Assembly: GCA_023419875.1 (NCBI GenBank)
Contig: JAEZXM010000444.1
Coordinates: forward strand, 1 to 7,701
Direction of reading: 5' to 3'
Origin: Pseudomonadota bacterium
GTDB taxonomy: Bacteria; Myxococcota; Myxococcia; Myxococcales; Anaeromyxobacteraceae
Length of the DNA: 7,701 nucleotides
In this document: in pieces, positions 1-6,699 of the stretch
How positions within the stretch are numbered: position 1 is the first letter of the stretch
Layout: every line of letters starts with the position of its first letter
Notes under the pieces: model-generated
The model's input: the letters and a program-made list of their open reading frames with translations, nothing else
Databases searched by the model: none
What the model was told of the DNA's origin: nothing
Position numbers and translations under genes: made by a program

Positions 1-251
1 CGGCGCAGGTGTGCCGCGCCGAGAGGAGCGGCTACCTTCGCCAGCTCTGGAAGGAGTCCGGGATCGAGGTGTCCGATCCCGACGCGTTGCTCGAGGGGCT
101 CGACGCCGGCAACCCTGGCCCGGCCACCGGCTCCTTCTGGTTCGCGCTGGCGACCGACGCGTTCCGGAACCTGGCCTCGTCCTCGGACCTCCGCAGCCGC
201 GCCGAGGCCTTGGTGCGCTGCATCCAGTCGGCTCGCCGCGACGCGCCATGA
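1..251 (+). CDS. 3' end of an unrecognised protein-coding gene
   Basis: The reading frame is open from the window edge (first complete codon at 3) to a TGA at 249-251, so the true start lies outside the window. The visible 82 residues are hydrophilic, with two Trp (KESG-flanked and SFWFAL) and an Arg/Ala-rich helical-looking C-terminus ending RRDAP. Codon use is strongly G/C at third positions, as expected of a real gene here. A GTG at 9-11 lies in frame but has no clear ribosome-binding site and is probably internal. No transmembrane segment or catalytic motif is visible and I do not recognise the family. Confidence 0.6.
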   Translation, partial: AQVCRAERSGYLRQLWKESGIEVSDPDALLEGLDAGNPGPATGSFWFALATDAFRNLASSSDLRSRAEALVRCIQSARRDAP

Positions 252-357
252 TTCCGGCCGGCTGACCTCCCGGTTCCCTGCACGGCCGTGGTGTTGCCGA
301 TCGAGCACACCGTGAATCTCCGGAACACGATCCTCGGGGCGGCACGCGCAGAAACGA

Positions 358-387
358 GAGCGGGCGGACCCGAAGGCCCGCCCGCTC
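358..387 (-). terminator. hairpin terminator of the maltoporin gene
   Basis: A perfect 10-bp inverted repeat, GAGCGGGCGG (358-367) and CCGCCCGCTC (378-387), encloses a 10-base spacer that can form a small CC-GAA-GG inner pairing. It lies 39 bases past the maltoporin stop codon. In the minus-strand RNA the stem is followed by UCGUUUC, a weak U-rich stretch, which suits an intrinsic terminator in a GC-rich genome. It could also stop transcripts arriving from the upstream plus-strand gene. Confidence 0.7.
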
Positions 388-426
388 GAACTACGCCCGG
401 ACTCGCGCCCGGGATTTCAGCTCAGC

Positions 427-1668
427 CTACCACCAGCCCTCGGCCTGGACGCCGAAGGAGCCGCCGCTCGTGTCGTCCTCGAACACGGCCTGGGTGCTCT
501 GGGAGTGCCAGCCGGCGTCGAGCACGTCCGGATCGCTCCAGGACGCGTAGGTGTAGTACAGGCGGAAGGTCGGCCGCGACCAGGGGTCGTTGCCGGCGCT
601 GATCGCGATCACCGGGGTGATCTTGAGGAGGGTCGTCGCGTCGCCGTCGCCGACCTTGACCCGGTCATAACCGGCCTCGAGGAGGAAGCGGAACGGGCCG
701 GAGAGCTGCGCGTCGGCGCGGGCGCCGATGCTCATCCACGTCGCGTCGTCGCCGTCGTCCTCGGGGCTCGCGTTGCGGTACGTGGCCAGGACGTCGACCG
801 AGGTCCGGATCGAGGGCACCGCCACGCCGTACTGCGCGAAGACGCGCCACGCCGTGCGGCCGTTGCCCTTGCCGTCGTAGTTGGAGGCGTCGCTGTTCTT
901 GTCGATCTTGCCGCCGACGAACAGGTTGCCCGCGGAGCCGAACCCGAAGTTGTGGTACGCGCCGATGCGCCAGCCGGCGTCGGGGGCGTCACCGGCGATG
1001 TCCTCGTTCGAGTACGTGCCGTAGTAGCCGGCCCAGATCTGGAGCGAGGAGTCCTTGTTCATCGTCTGGATGCCGGTCAGGCGGGCGGAGATCTTGTAGG
1101 TACGGGAGGCCGCGCTGGCGGGGTCGGCGTTGTCGGAGTCGGAGCCGCCGACGAGGCCGGCGCCGATCGAGAGCTTGCCGAAGCCGAGGTCCATGTTCTC
1201 GACGCCGACCGAGTCCGAGTCCTCGTTCTCGATGAACTGGTCGTTGATGCCGAGCTGGAGGCGGTCCCAGAACTTGCGGCCGATCCAGAGCGAGCCGTTC
1301 GCCAGCCAGGGGATGTTGTTGCCGAAGAAGTAGACCTGCCCGAAGCGCGCCACGAGCTTGTCGTCCGTCCGCCCCTGGGTGTTCGGCCAGTTCTTATAGA
1401 CGCTGGGCATGATGTGGTAGCCCCAGGTCGACTTGTCGTCGAGCTTCGCCATGACCACTTCGAAGTTCGGCTCGACCACGTAGTCGCACTCGTTGCCGAG
1501 GCGGAAGTCCGAGTCGGCGCCGGCGAGGCGGAAGCACACGCCCGTGCCGCCGTTGGTGTTCAGCGCGAGACCGACGCGGGTGTACCCGTGGAACTCGATG
1601 TCGGTCGCGAGGGCCGACGTGGCGAACGACGCCACGAGGGCGATCACGATCAGCTTGGCCTTGTTCAT
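427..1668 (-). CDS. lamB: maltoporin-type sugar porin (LamB family)
   Basis: A trimeric beta-barrel outer-membrane channel for maltodextrins or related sugars. The 413-residue product starts with a signal peptide (MNKAKL, hydrophobic core, cleavage after SALA at about residue 21). The mature N-terminus carries FHGYTR, whose Tyr29 matches the 'greasy slide' Tyr6 of E. coli LamB. CF...RLGNEC follows, with Cys45 and Cys61 spaced 16 apart like the E. coli disulfide Cys22-Cys38. Other family marks are RKFWDR, the VENMDLGFGKLS segment (compare ENIDVGFGKLS), DPWSRPTFRLYYTYASW, and the C-terminal FGVQAEGWW, which ends in aromatics as barrel proteins do. The mature chain (about 392 residues) is slightly shorter than E. 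coli LamB (421), so some loops are reduced. The ATG at 1668 has GGGAG six bases upstream. No malEFGK genes adjoin it, so the substrate may not be maltose. Family is certain, substrate is not. Confidence 0.93.
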   Translation of the reverse strand: MNKAKLIVIALVASFATSALATDIEFHGYTRVGLALNTNGGTGVCFRLAGADSDFRLGNECDYVVEPNFEVVMAKLDDKSTWGYHIMPSVYKNWPNTQGRTDDKLVARFGQVYFFGNNIPWLANGSLWIGRKFWDRLQLGINDQFIENEDSDSVGVENMDLGFGKLSIGAGLVGGSDSDNADPASAASRTYKISARLTGIQTMNKDSSLQIWAGYYGTYSNEDIAGDAPDAGWRIGAYHNFGFGSAGNLFVGGKIDKNSDASNYDGKGNGRTAWRVFAQYGVAVPSIRTSVDVLATYRNASPEDDGDDATWMSIGARADAQLSGPFRFLLEAGYDRVKVGDGDATTLLKITPVIAISAGNDPWSRPTFRLYYTYASWSDPDVLDAGWHSQSTQAVFEDDTSGGSFGVQAEGWW

Positions 1669-1688
1669 TTCGTCTCCCTCTTTGGTTG

Positions 1689-1745
1689 AAGCACTGCTTG
1701 CTACTTCCCTCTTCCCTCTAGGTCCTGCACTTCACACGACATCAA
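1689..1745 (-). promoter_or_regulatory. candidate promoter and small palindrome upstream of the maltoporin gene
   Basis: On the minus strand TTGATG (1745-1740) is followed after 17 bases by CCTAGA (1722-1717). This is a fair -35 with a poor -10. Between it and the start codon lies the palindrome AAGCA-C-TGCTT (1689-1699), about 20 bases before the ATG, where a repressor could bind. Two adjacent AGAGGGA copies on the minus strand lie between the candidate -10 and the palindrome, and a third forms the ribosome-binding site region. These are consensus matches by eye only. Confidence 0.25.
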
Positions 1746-2201
1746 ACGACGGCTTCGAGCTTCCTACCACGCACTGCTGTCGTCGTTGCTGCGCGAGAGG
1801 ACGCTGCAATTGGCGAGCCGCGCGCTTCGGTCCTGGGCGTGCGCTTCGTGCTGGGCCAGACTGGATCGGTCCCTCATTGGCTGCATCTGGCTCCGGATTT
1901 CCCCGCTACTCCCTCGAGGCGAGGCTCCAACTGCAACCTTCACCCGGCAAGCGAGCTCTGCGCTTCCGGGGGGTCGTGACGAATCGTGGACGTAATAGCG
2001 CATGGAAGAGTCGGGCCTGTCAACTGGCTCGTCGCGCTCCGTACGTCCTCATCCCACAAGATGGGCTTGACTTGCTTGCCAGGATCCATCTAGCGACCCG
2101 CGGTCGCCAGAGGCGGTGCGGCGCCGCTCCCTCGACGCCGGGTCCGTTCTCGGGCGGACCTCCGCTCCGCGCCGGCGCGACCTCGCTCGCTCGTCCGTCC
2201 C

Positions 2202-2222
2202 CCCGGCCGCCGGGCGGCCGGG
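2202..2222. repeat. perfect GC-only palindrome
   Basis: Arms CCCGGCCGCC (2202-2211) and GGCGGCCGGG (2213-2222) are exact reverse complements around a single central G. As RNA or single-stranded DNA it would form a 9-bp stem with a three-base loop. No T-run follows on either strand, so it is not a standard intrinsic terminator. It lies 140 bases before the lipoprotein start. It may be a structural element or only a by-product of extreme base composition. Confidence 0.5.
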
Positions 2223-2253
2223 CCGGGCGCACTCACCGTCTCCGGCGCGGGGA

Positions 2254-2277
2254 AGAACGCTCCGGGCCGAGCGTTCT
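2254..2277. promoter_or_regulatory. inverted repeat, possible operator upstream of the lipoprotein gene
   Basis: AGAACGCTC (2254-2262) and GAGCGTTCT (2269-2277) are perfect 9-base arms around the six-base spacer CGGGCC. Flanking GG and CC can extend the pairing past a one-base bulge. The arms contain A and T, unlike the surrounding GC-only sequence, which argues against chance. It sits about 30 bases upstream of the candidate -35 of the lipoprotein promoter, a place where activators bind. It could alternatively act as an RNA hairpin; no U-run follows on the plus strand. Confidence 0.45.
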
Positions 2278-2305
2278 CCAAGGCTGCCCGCGCGCGCAGA
2301 GAGGG

Positions 2306-2334
2306 CTGGCGCGGTGGACGGGTATCGGTATGCT
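2306..2334 (+). promoter_or_regulatory. candidate promoter of the lipoprotein gene
   Basis: CTGGCG (2306-2311) and TATGCT (2329-2334) are separated by 17 bases and match the sigma-70 consensus at 3 and 4 of 6 positions. Transcription would begin near 2341, giving a leader of about 20 bases that contains only the ribosome-binding site. This is a by-eye match. Confidence 0.3.
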
Positions 2335-2362
2335 ACGGGCCCTCGCACTCCCGGGAGGAAGA

Positions 2363-3256
2363 ATGACTCGCCGTTTCTCACCGTCGATCGAATCCGCCGC
2401 GCTGCTCGCGGCCGGTTGCGCCGCCGCCGCGCTGCTCGCGGCCGGCTGTGCGACGTCGAACTCGTCTGCGGGAGGGTATCAGGCGCCGATCCGGATGAAC
2501 GCTCCGGAGCTGGTGGCCTGGGAGCCAGACGGTCCGTACGACCTCGATCTCGTCATCGTCAACGGGACGTCCATGCAGATCCAGATCCTGGCGGCGAAGC
2601 CCGAGGCGGCGCAGGTCACCCTCTTCCGGCCGGACGGCACCGTGGCGTGCAAGACGCCCAACCCCGCGAGGAAGACGTACGAGATCTGGTGGATCCGCAA
2701 GCTCGGCGGCGGGAAGAGCATGCCGCTGCGCGTGGACGTTCGATCGGCGTGCAAGACGCTCGAGCCCGGGGCCTACCGGTACGAGGCGATCTACTTCTCC
2801 AACCCCGCCCATGGCGCCTCGGCGAGCCTGCACCAGGGGTTCTTCGGGCCGGAGACCGGGCGCGTGCTCGTGCGCGAGGGTGCGACGAAGCTGGGGATCG
2901 AGGAGCTGCGCACCGCACTCACCGAGACGGCCGCCCCGGCCGCCGAGGTCGCCCAGCCGGGTCCGGCGTCCGAGCCCACGGCCACCGAGCCCGCGGCCGC
3001 TGCCGACGCCACGCCCGCGAAGCCCGAGACCCCTGCCGCGGAGCCGGACGGCGACGGCCGGGAGCCTGCCACGTCCCCCGCGGACATCCGGGCGTGCGTC
3101 GATCGCGAGCTCGCCGGCCGCGGGCTCAACGCGTACGGCGATCCCAAGGGGACGAGCTACGACTCGGGCGCGCCGGTGGACGAGTACGGCCGCATCCTCT
3201 ACGTGGCGAGCCGGAACCCGGCCATCCGCAGGGCGTGCGGGATCCCGAGGTTCTAG
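2363..3256 (+). CDS. outer-membrane lipoprotein of unknown function with a Pro/Ala-rich linker
   Basis: The 297-residue product is a predicted lipoprotein. MTRR is followed by a hydrophobic stretch carrying two successive lipoboxes, LLAAGC with Cys19 and LLAAGC with Cys29. The second leaves a hydrophobic core of more normal length, so Cys29 is the likelier lipid site. The residue after either Cys is Ala, not Asp, which favours the outer membrane. Residues about 40-180 look like a beta-rich domain (LDLVIVNG, VTLFRPDG, YRYEAIYFS) with Cys96 and Cys130 as a possible disulfide. Residues about 186-238 form a Pro/Ala/Glu/Thr linker. Residues 239-297 form a small C-terminal module (CVDRELAGRGLNAYGDPKG, two Cys at 245 and 292). 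The open frame continues far upstream, but the ATG at 2363 with GGGAGGAAGA just before it and the signal peptide fix the start. I do not recognise the family. Confidence 0.85.
   Translation: MTRRFSPSIESAALLAAGCAAAALLAAGCATSNSSAGGYQAPIRMNAPELVAWEPDGPYDLDLVIVNGTSMQIQILAAKPEAAQVTLFRPDGTVACKTPNPARKTYEIWWIRKLGGGKSMPLRVDVRSACKTLEPGAYRYEAIYFSNPAHGASASLHQGFFGPETGRVLVREGATKLGIEELRTALTETAAPAAEVAQPGPASEPTATEPAAAADATPAKPETPAAEPDGDGREPATSPADIRACVDRELAGRGLNAYGDPKGTSYDSGAPVDEYGRILYVASRNPAIRRACGIPRF
2394..2451 (+). repeat. in-frame tandem duplication of the lipobox codons
   Basis: Bases 2394-2421 recur at 2424-2451, a 30-base period (10 codons), with only two differences. Both are silent: GGT versus GGC and TGC versus TGT in the Gly-Cys of the lipobox. 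Each copy encodes AALLAAGCA. The result is a signal peptide with two complete lipidation sites ten residues apart. Confidence 0.85.
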
Positions 3257-3336
3257 AAGGGCACCCCCGCAAAACGGCCCCCGGCGCGCGCCGCCTGGCG
3301 CTGCTTTCCGTCCTGCCGCTGCGTAGGTTCACGGGC

Positions 3337-3720
3337 GTGGGGGAGAACATCATCCGCCGCGTCCTGCTGGTGGAGGACGACCCGGGCATGCGGGAGGCCA
3401 TCCGCGCGCTCCTCGCCCGCGTCGGGTATCAGGTCGCTGCGGTCTCCGACGGGGTGGAGGCCTGGGAGCAGCTCGGCAGAGGGCCGAGGTTCGCGGCGAT
3501 CCTCGTGGACCTCTACACCCCGCGCATGACCGGGCACGACCTCGTCGCGCGCGTGCGGCGCACGCCGAGGCTCTGCGGGGTCCCGATCATCGCGATGAGC
3601 GCGGAGCGCGGCGACGTCCCCGCGGCGCAGGCATTCCTCGCGAAGCCGTTCTCGCGCGAGCAGCTCGTGAGCGCGCTCGAGCAGGTGGGCGCCGCCGGCA
3701 TCGCCTCCGCCGGTACCTAG
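3337..3720 (+). CDS. single-domain response regulator (CheY-like receiver)
   Basis: A 127-residue receiver domain with no output domain, expected to take a phosphoryl group from a histidine kinase and signal through protein contacts. Residues by family position: acidic Asp14-Asp15 (VLLVEDD), phospho-acceptor Asp58 (ILVDLYTPRMTG), switch Ser88 (IIAMSAE), and Lys103 in the LAKPF motif. The segment between Ser88 and Lys103 is shorter than in CheY. The chosen start is GTG at 3337, four residues before the IRRVLLVEDD strand, with AGG at 3325-3327 as a weak ribosome-binding site. An earlier start is possible because the frame is open upstream. It lies 80 bases after the lipoprotein stop with no obvious terminator, so the two may share a transcript. 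No histidine kinase gene is in the window. Confidence 0.9.
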   Translation: MGENIIRRVLLVEDDPGMREAIRALLARVGYQVAAVSDGVEAWEQLGRGPRFAAILVDLYTPRMTGHDLVARVRRTPRLCGVPIIAMSAERGDVPAAQAFLAKPFSREQLVSALEQVGAAGIASAGT

Positions 3721-3722
3721 GC

Positions 3723-3754
3723 GCGCCTCGCCCGTCACCCGGGCAGTCAGGCGC
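3723..3754. terminator. hairpin between convergent genes, possible two-way terminator
   Basis: GCGCCT (3723-3728) pairs with AGGCGC (3749-3754), and inside it GCCCG (3730-3734) pairs with CGGGC (3740-3744) around TCACC. The structure starts three bases after the response regulator stop and overlaps the last codons of the convergent phosphoesterase gene. There is no T-run on either side, so termination is plausible from position rather than shown. Confidence 0.4.
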
Positions 3755-4433
3755 CGGCGCGGAGATCGGGGTCGAGATCCGCGGCGGTGAGGGCGCCCAG
3801 GCGGGCGCCGCCCGGGGTGAGCTCCAGGTACTCGAGCCTTCCGTGACGGAGCCACCCGGCGTTTGCGTAGCGATCGCCGGGCGCGAGGTGCTGGGCGTGC
3901 ACGTGGCCGAAGACGCCGAGCACGCACCGCTCGCGCTCGACGAACGCGGAGCACCGGGCGCGGAAGCCCTCGAGCAAACGCCGCCCGGCGACGCCACGCA
4001 CCACGGCCTCGGCGAGGGCGGTCGCGAGGCGCACGACGCCCAACCTCCCGAACCGCAGCGAGAGGGCGTGCCCGAGGCGCCCCAGCCAGGACTGGTGCAC
4101 GGGATCGACTGCGTCGCCATGGGCCACGACCACGCGTCCCATCCCCGGCCAGTCGAGCACCACCCGCTCGTCCCCCGCGCCGGGGTCGTGGTTCCCGCGG
4201 ATCCTGCGGAGGCGCCCCTCGGCGCGCAGTCGCTCGAGCTCGAGGACGACGTCCGGATGGGCGCGCTCGCAGCGGCCGCGGCCGGAGTACAGGTCGTCGA
4301 AGACGTCGCCGTTGAGGATCACCGCCGCGCCGTCGGCGCGCGCGCGGCGGAGAAAGGCGAGGGCGAGGCGCGCGTCCTCGGGCGGGGTCCCGGGCGCGAG
4401 GTGCCAGTCGGAGGCGATACGCAGCGTGTGCAC
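3747..4433 (-). CDS. calcineurin-like metallophosphoesterase, candidate phosphatidylinositol phosphate phosphatase
   Basis: A 228-residue two-metal phosphoesterase with the motif set in order: Asp9-x-His11 (SDWH), Asp43 (LNGDVFDD), Asn81-His82-Asp83 (GNHD), His105 (VVAHGDAVD), and His177/His179 (FGHVH). There is no signal peptide, so it acts in the cytoplasm or on the inner membrane face. The length and HGD...D layout resemble LpxH, the UDP-diacylglucosamine hydrolase of lipid A synthesis, which is the main alternative. It starts at GTG 4433, only three bases after the stop of the transferase gene and without its own ribosome-binding site, so translation is probably coupled. As third gene after an inositol-3-phosphate synthase and a CDP-alcohol phosphatidyltransferase, it may dephosphorylate phosphatidylinositol phosphate. 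The fold is secure; the substrate is inferred from context. Confidence 0.85.
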   Translation of the reverse strand: MHTLRIASDWHLAPGTPPEDARLALAFLRRARADGAAVILNGDVFDDLYSGRGRCERAHPDVVLELERLRAEGRLRRIRGNHDPGAGDERVVLDWPGMGRVVVAHGDAVDPVHQSWLGRLGHALSLRFGRLGVVRLATALAEAVVRGVAGRRLLEGFRARCSAFVERERCVLGVFGHVHAQHLAPGDRYANAGWLRHGRLEYLELTPGGARLGALTAADLDPDLRAGA

Positions 4434-4436
4434 GAG

Positions 4437-5201
4437 CTAGGGCACGGCGCTCGGCGGCGCTCCGTTCCAGGATCGCGAGGTCTCGCCGCGCCGCAGGAGC
4501 TGGTGGATCGTGAACACCCGGGCGAGCGCGGTGATGCCCGCCCCCACGGCAACCGCTCCGCAGACCCAGGTGAGGACGCGGCCTGCGAGCTCGGGCGAGA
4601 GGAACGTCGCGGCCAGCACGGCGATCATGAAGGCGAGCGCGCGGTGCGGCCGCTCGAGGCCGAACGACGGACAGGAGACGCCGAGCCCCTCGCCCCGCGC
4701 CCGGGCGTAGCTCACCATGAAGGAGGCCGCCATCGCGGCCACGGCGCACGCCGCGCCGGCGCGGGACGGGTAGAGCGCGACGGCGATCCCGGCGAGGAGG
4801 GCCATCTCGGACAGGCGATCGAGGGCCGAGTCGAGGAAGGCTCCGGCGCGGCTGCTCGTGCCGGTGGAACGCGCGACCTCGCCGTCGAGGAGGTCCGCGG
4901 CCGATCCCCAGACCAGGGCCACGAACGCCCACCCGTACCCGCCGAGGGCGATGAGCACCCCGGCGACGATGCTGAGGACGAGCCCGATGCCGGTGAGGGC
5001 GTCCGGCGAGAGCCGGAGGAAGAGGGCCGCCCGGAGCACCCAGCGCGTCGCCCAGTACGCCCACGCGCCGAGGGCGCCGACCGGTCCGCGGAGATCCTTC
5101 ACGCGCTCCGGCCGCGGAGGGCGGAAGATCGCGTAGGGAATGCTCGTCGCCAGCGCGAGGGCGAGCAGGATGAGGACCGCGTAACGACCGCTCGTGACCA
5201 T
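4437..5201 (-). CDS. CDP-alcohol phosphatidyltransferase, probable phosphatidylinositol phosphate synthase
   Basis: A 254-residue integral membrane enzyme that joins an alcohol phosphate to CDP-diacylglycerol and releases CMP. The complete catalytic motif is present: Asp103, Asp106-Gly107, Ala110-Arg111, Gly120, Asp124 and Asp128, with family spacing. The later segment SYARARGEGLG...ERPHR (about 164-187) resembles the conserved stretch of inositol-phosphate-using members. Its Arg residues are candidates for binding the inositol phosphate. Several hydrophobic segments are visible (about 7-25, 72-100, 134-165, 188-202, 207-228). The first precedes the usual core and seems extra. The gene starts at ATG 5201, 47 bases after the synthase stop; an in-frame TGA lies seven codons upstream. 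No ribosome-binding site is close to this ATG: the only good one is 34 bases away within a hairpin. The alternative, glycerol-phosphate use, is less likely given the neighbour. Confidence 0.85.
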   Translation of the reverse strand: MVTSGRYAVLILLALALATSIPYAIFRPPRPERVKDLRGPVGALGAWAYWATRWVLRAALFLRLSPDALTGIGLVLSIVAGVLIALGGYGWAFVALVWGSAADLLDGEVARSTGTSSRAGAFLDSALDRLSEMALLAGIAVALYPSRAGAACAVAAMAASFMVSYARARGEGLGVSCPSFGLERPHRALAFMIAVLAATFLSPELAGRVLTWVCGAVAVGAGITALARVFTIHQLLRRGETSRSWNGAPPSAVP

Positions 5202-5240
5202 GGAGAGGGCAGTGTATCAGACGAGGGCCCTGCCCCCTCC
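5202..5240 (-). promoter_or_regulatory. intercistronic hairpin that occludes the ribosome-binding sequence
   Basis: In the minus-strand RNA, GGAGGGGGCAG (5240-5230) can pair along 11 consecutive bases with CUGCCCUCUCC (5212-5202), including one G-U pair, around a 17-base loop. The 5' arm contains AAGGAGG, the only strong Shine-Dalgarno-like sequence between the two genes. The 3' arm ends directly at the AUG of the transferase gene. On the opposite strand the same position would be an A-C mismatch, so the stem is better in the operon RNA. There is no U-run, so it is not an intrinsic terminator. Ribosomes finishing the synthase gene, whose stop is eight bases before the stem, would open it. Confidence 0.55.
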
Positions 5241-5248
5241 TTCGCCCG

Positions 5249-6550
<1,302 letters not shown>

Positions 6551-6699
6551 GTGCGTACCTCCGTCCCGAGCGGGCGTGTTGCGCTGACGGGCGAGCTACC
6601 GCCCGGCAGTCGAGCAGGTAGTGCGGGTTCTACCGCAAGGTTGGTGGTGGCGAAAGGTGAGTTTGCTCCCGGCAGGGTTGCGAGCTTACGCTCGTCTGC
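6551..6699. promoter_or_regulatory. divergent promoter region of the inositol operon and the DUF1460 gene
   Basis: These 149 bases must hold the promoters of both divergent genes. The sequence is visibly less GC-rich at 6610-6665 than in the genes. It contains a small inverted repeat, TGCGG (6622-6626) and CCGCA (6633-6637), and another, CGAG (6681-6684) and CTCG (6691-6694), just before the GTG of the DUF1460 gene. I could not assign convincing -35/-10 pairs on either strand. Confidence 0.4.

Larger units (their letters stand above)
1669..2362. other. long intergenic region between divergent maltoporin and lipoprotein genes
   Basis: A 694-base stretch in which I find no convincing gene. The half next to the porin (about 1669-2090) is visibly less GC-rich than the surroundings. 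The half next to the lipoprotein (about 2100-2330) is extremely GC-rich and contains the two inverted repeats listed separately. The short ORFs inside lack ribosome-binding sites and the usual third-position G/C bias. A perfect -35 hexamer TTGACA lies on the minus strand at 2023-2018 and a TTGACT on the plus strand at 2067-2072, back to back, but neither has a good -10 at normal spacing. A long untranslated leader or an unrecognised small RNA cannot be excluded. Confidence 0.5.

Noticed and set aside
505..1689. Long plus-strand open frame opposite the maltoporin gene
   Set aside because: It is antisense to a gene with clear LamB family motifs. Its translation is a low-complexity Val/Ala/Arg/Glu string, typical of GC-rich shadow frames.
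1764..2003. 79-residue minus-strand frame in the long intergenic region
   Set aside because: No ribosome-binding site, weak third-position G/C bias and no recognisable domain.
1994..2023. Maltoporin promoter built on the perfect minus-strand TTGACA
   Set aside because: The best -10-like hexamer (TATTAC) is 20 bases away, too far for a normal spacer, and the start codon is over 300 bases downstream. Kept only as an observation about the intergenic region.
2254..2277. CIRCE (HrcA) or LexA operator
   Set aside because: The arms do not match the CIRCE half-sites, and the GAAC/GTTC spacing is too wide for the Gram-positive LexA box.
1493..3256. Extended frame that would make the lipoprotein gene start 870 bases earlier
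   Set aside because: The upstream part is antisense to the porin and non-coding. The ATG at 2363 has a good ribosome-binding site and is followed by a signal peptide.
3283..3294. Palindrome after the lipoprotein stop as a terminator
   Set aside because: The CGGCGCGCGCCG palindrome has no room for a proper loop and no T-run follows.
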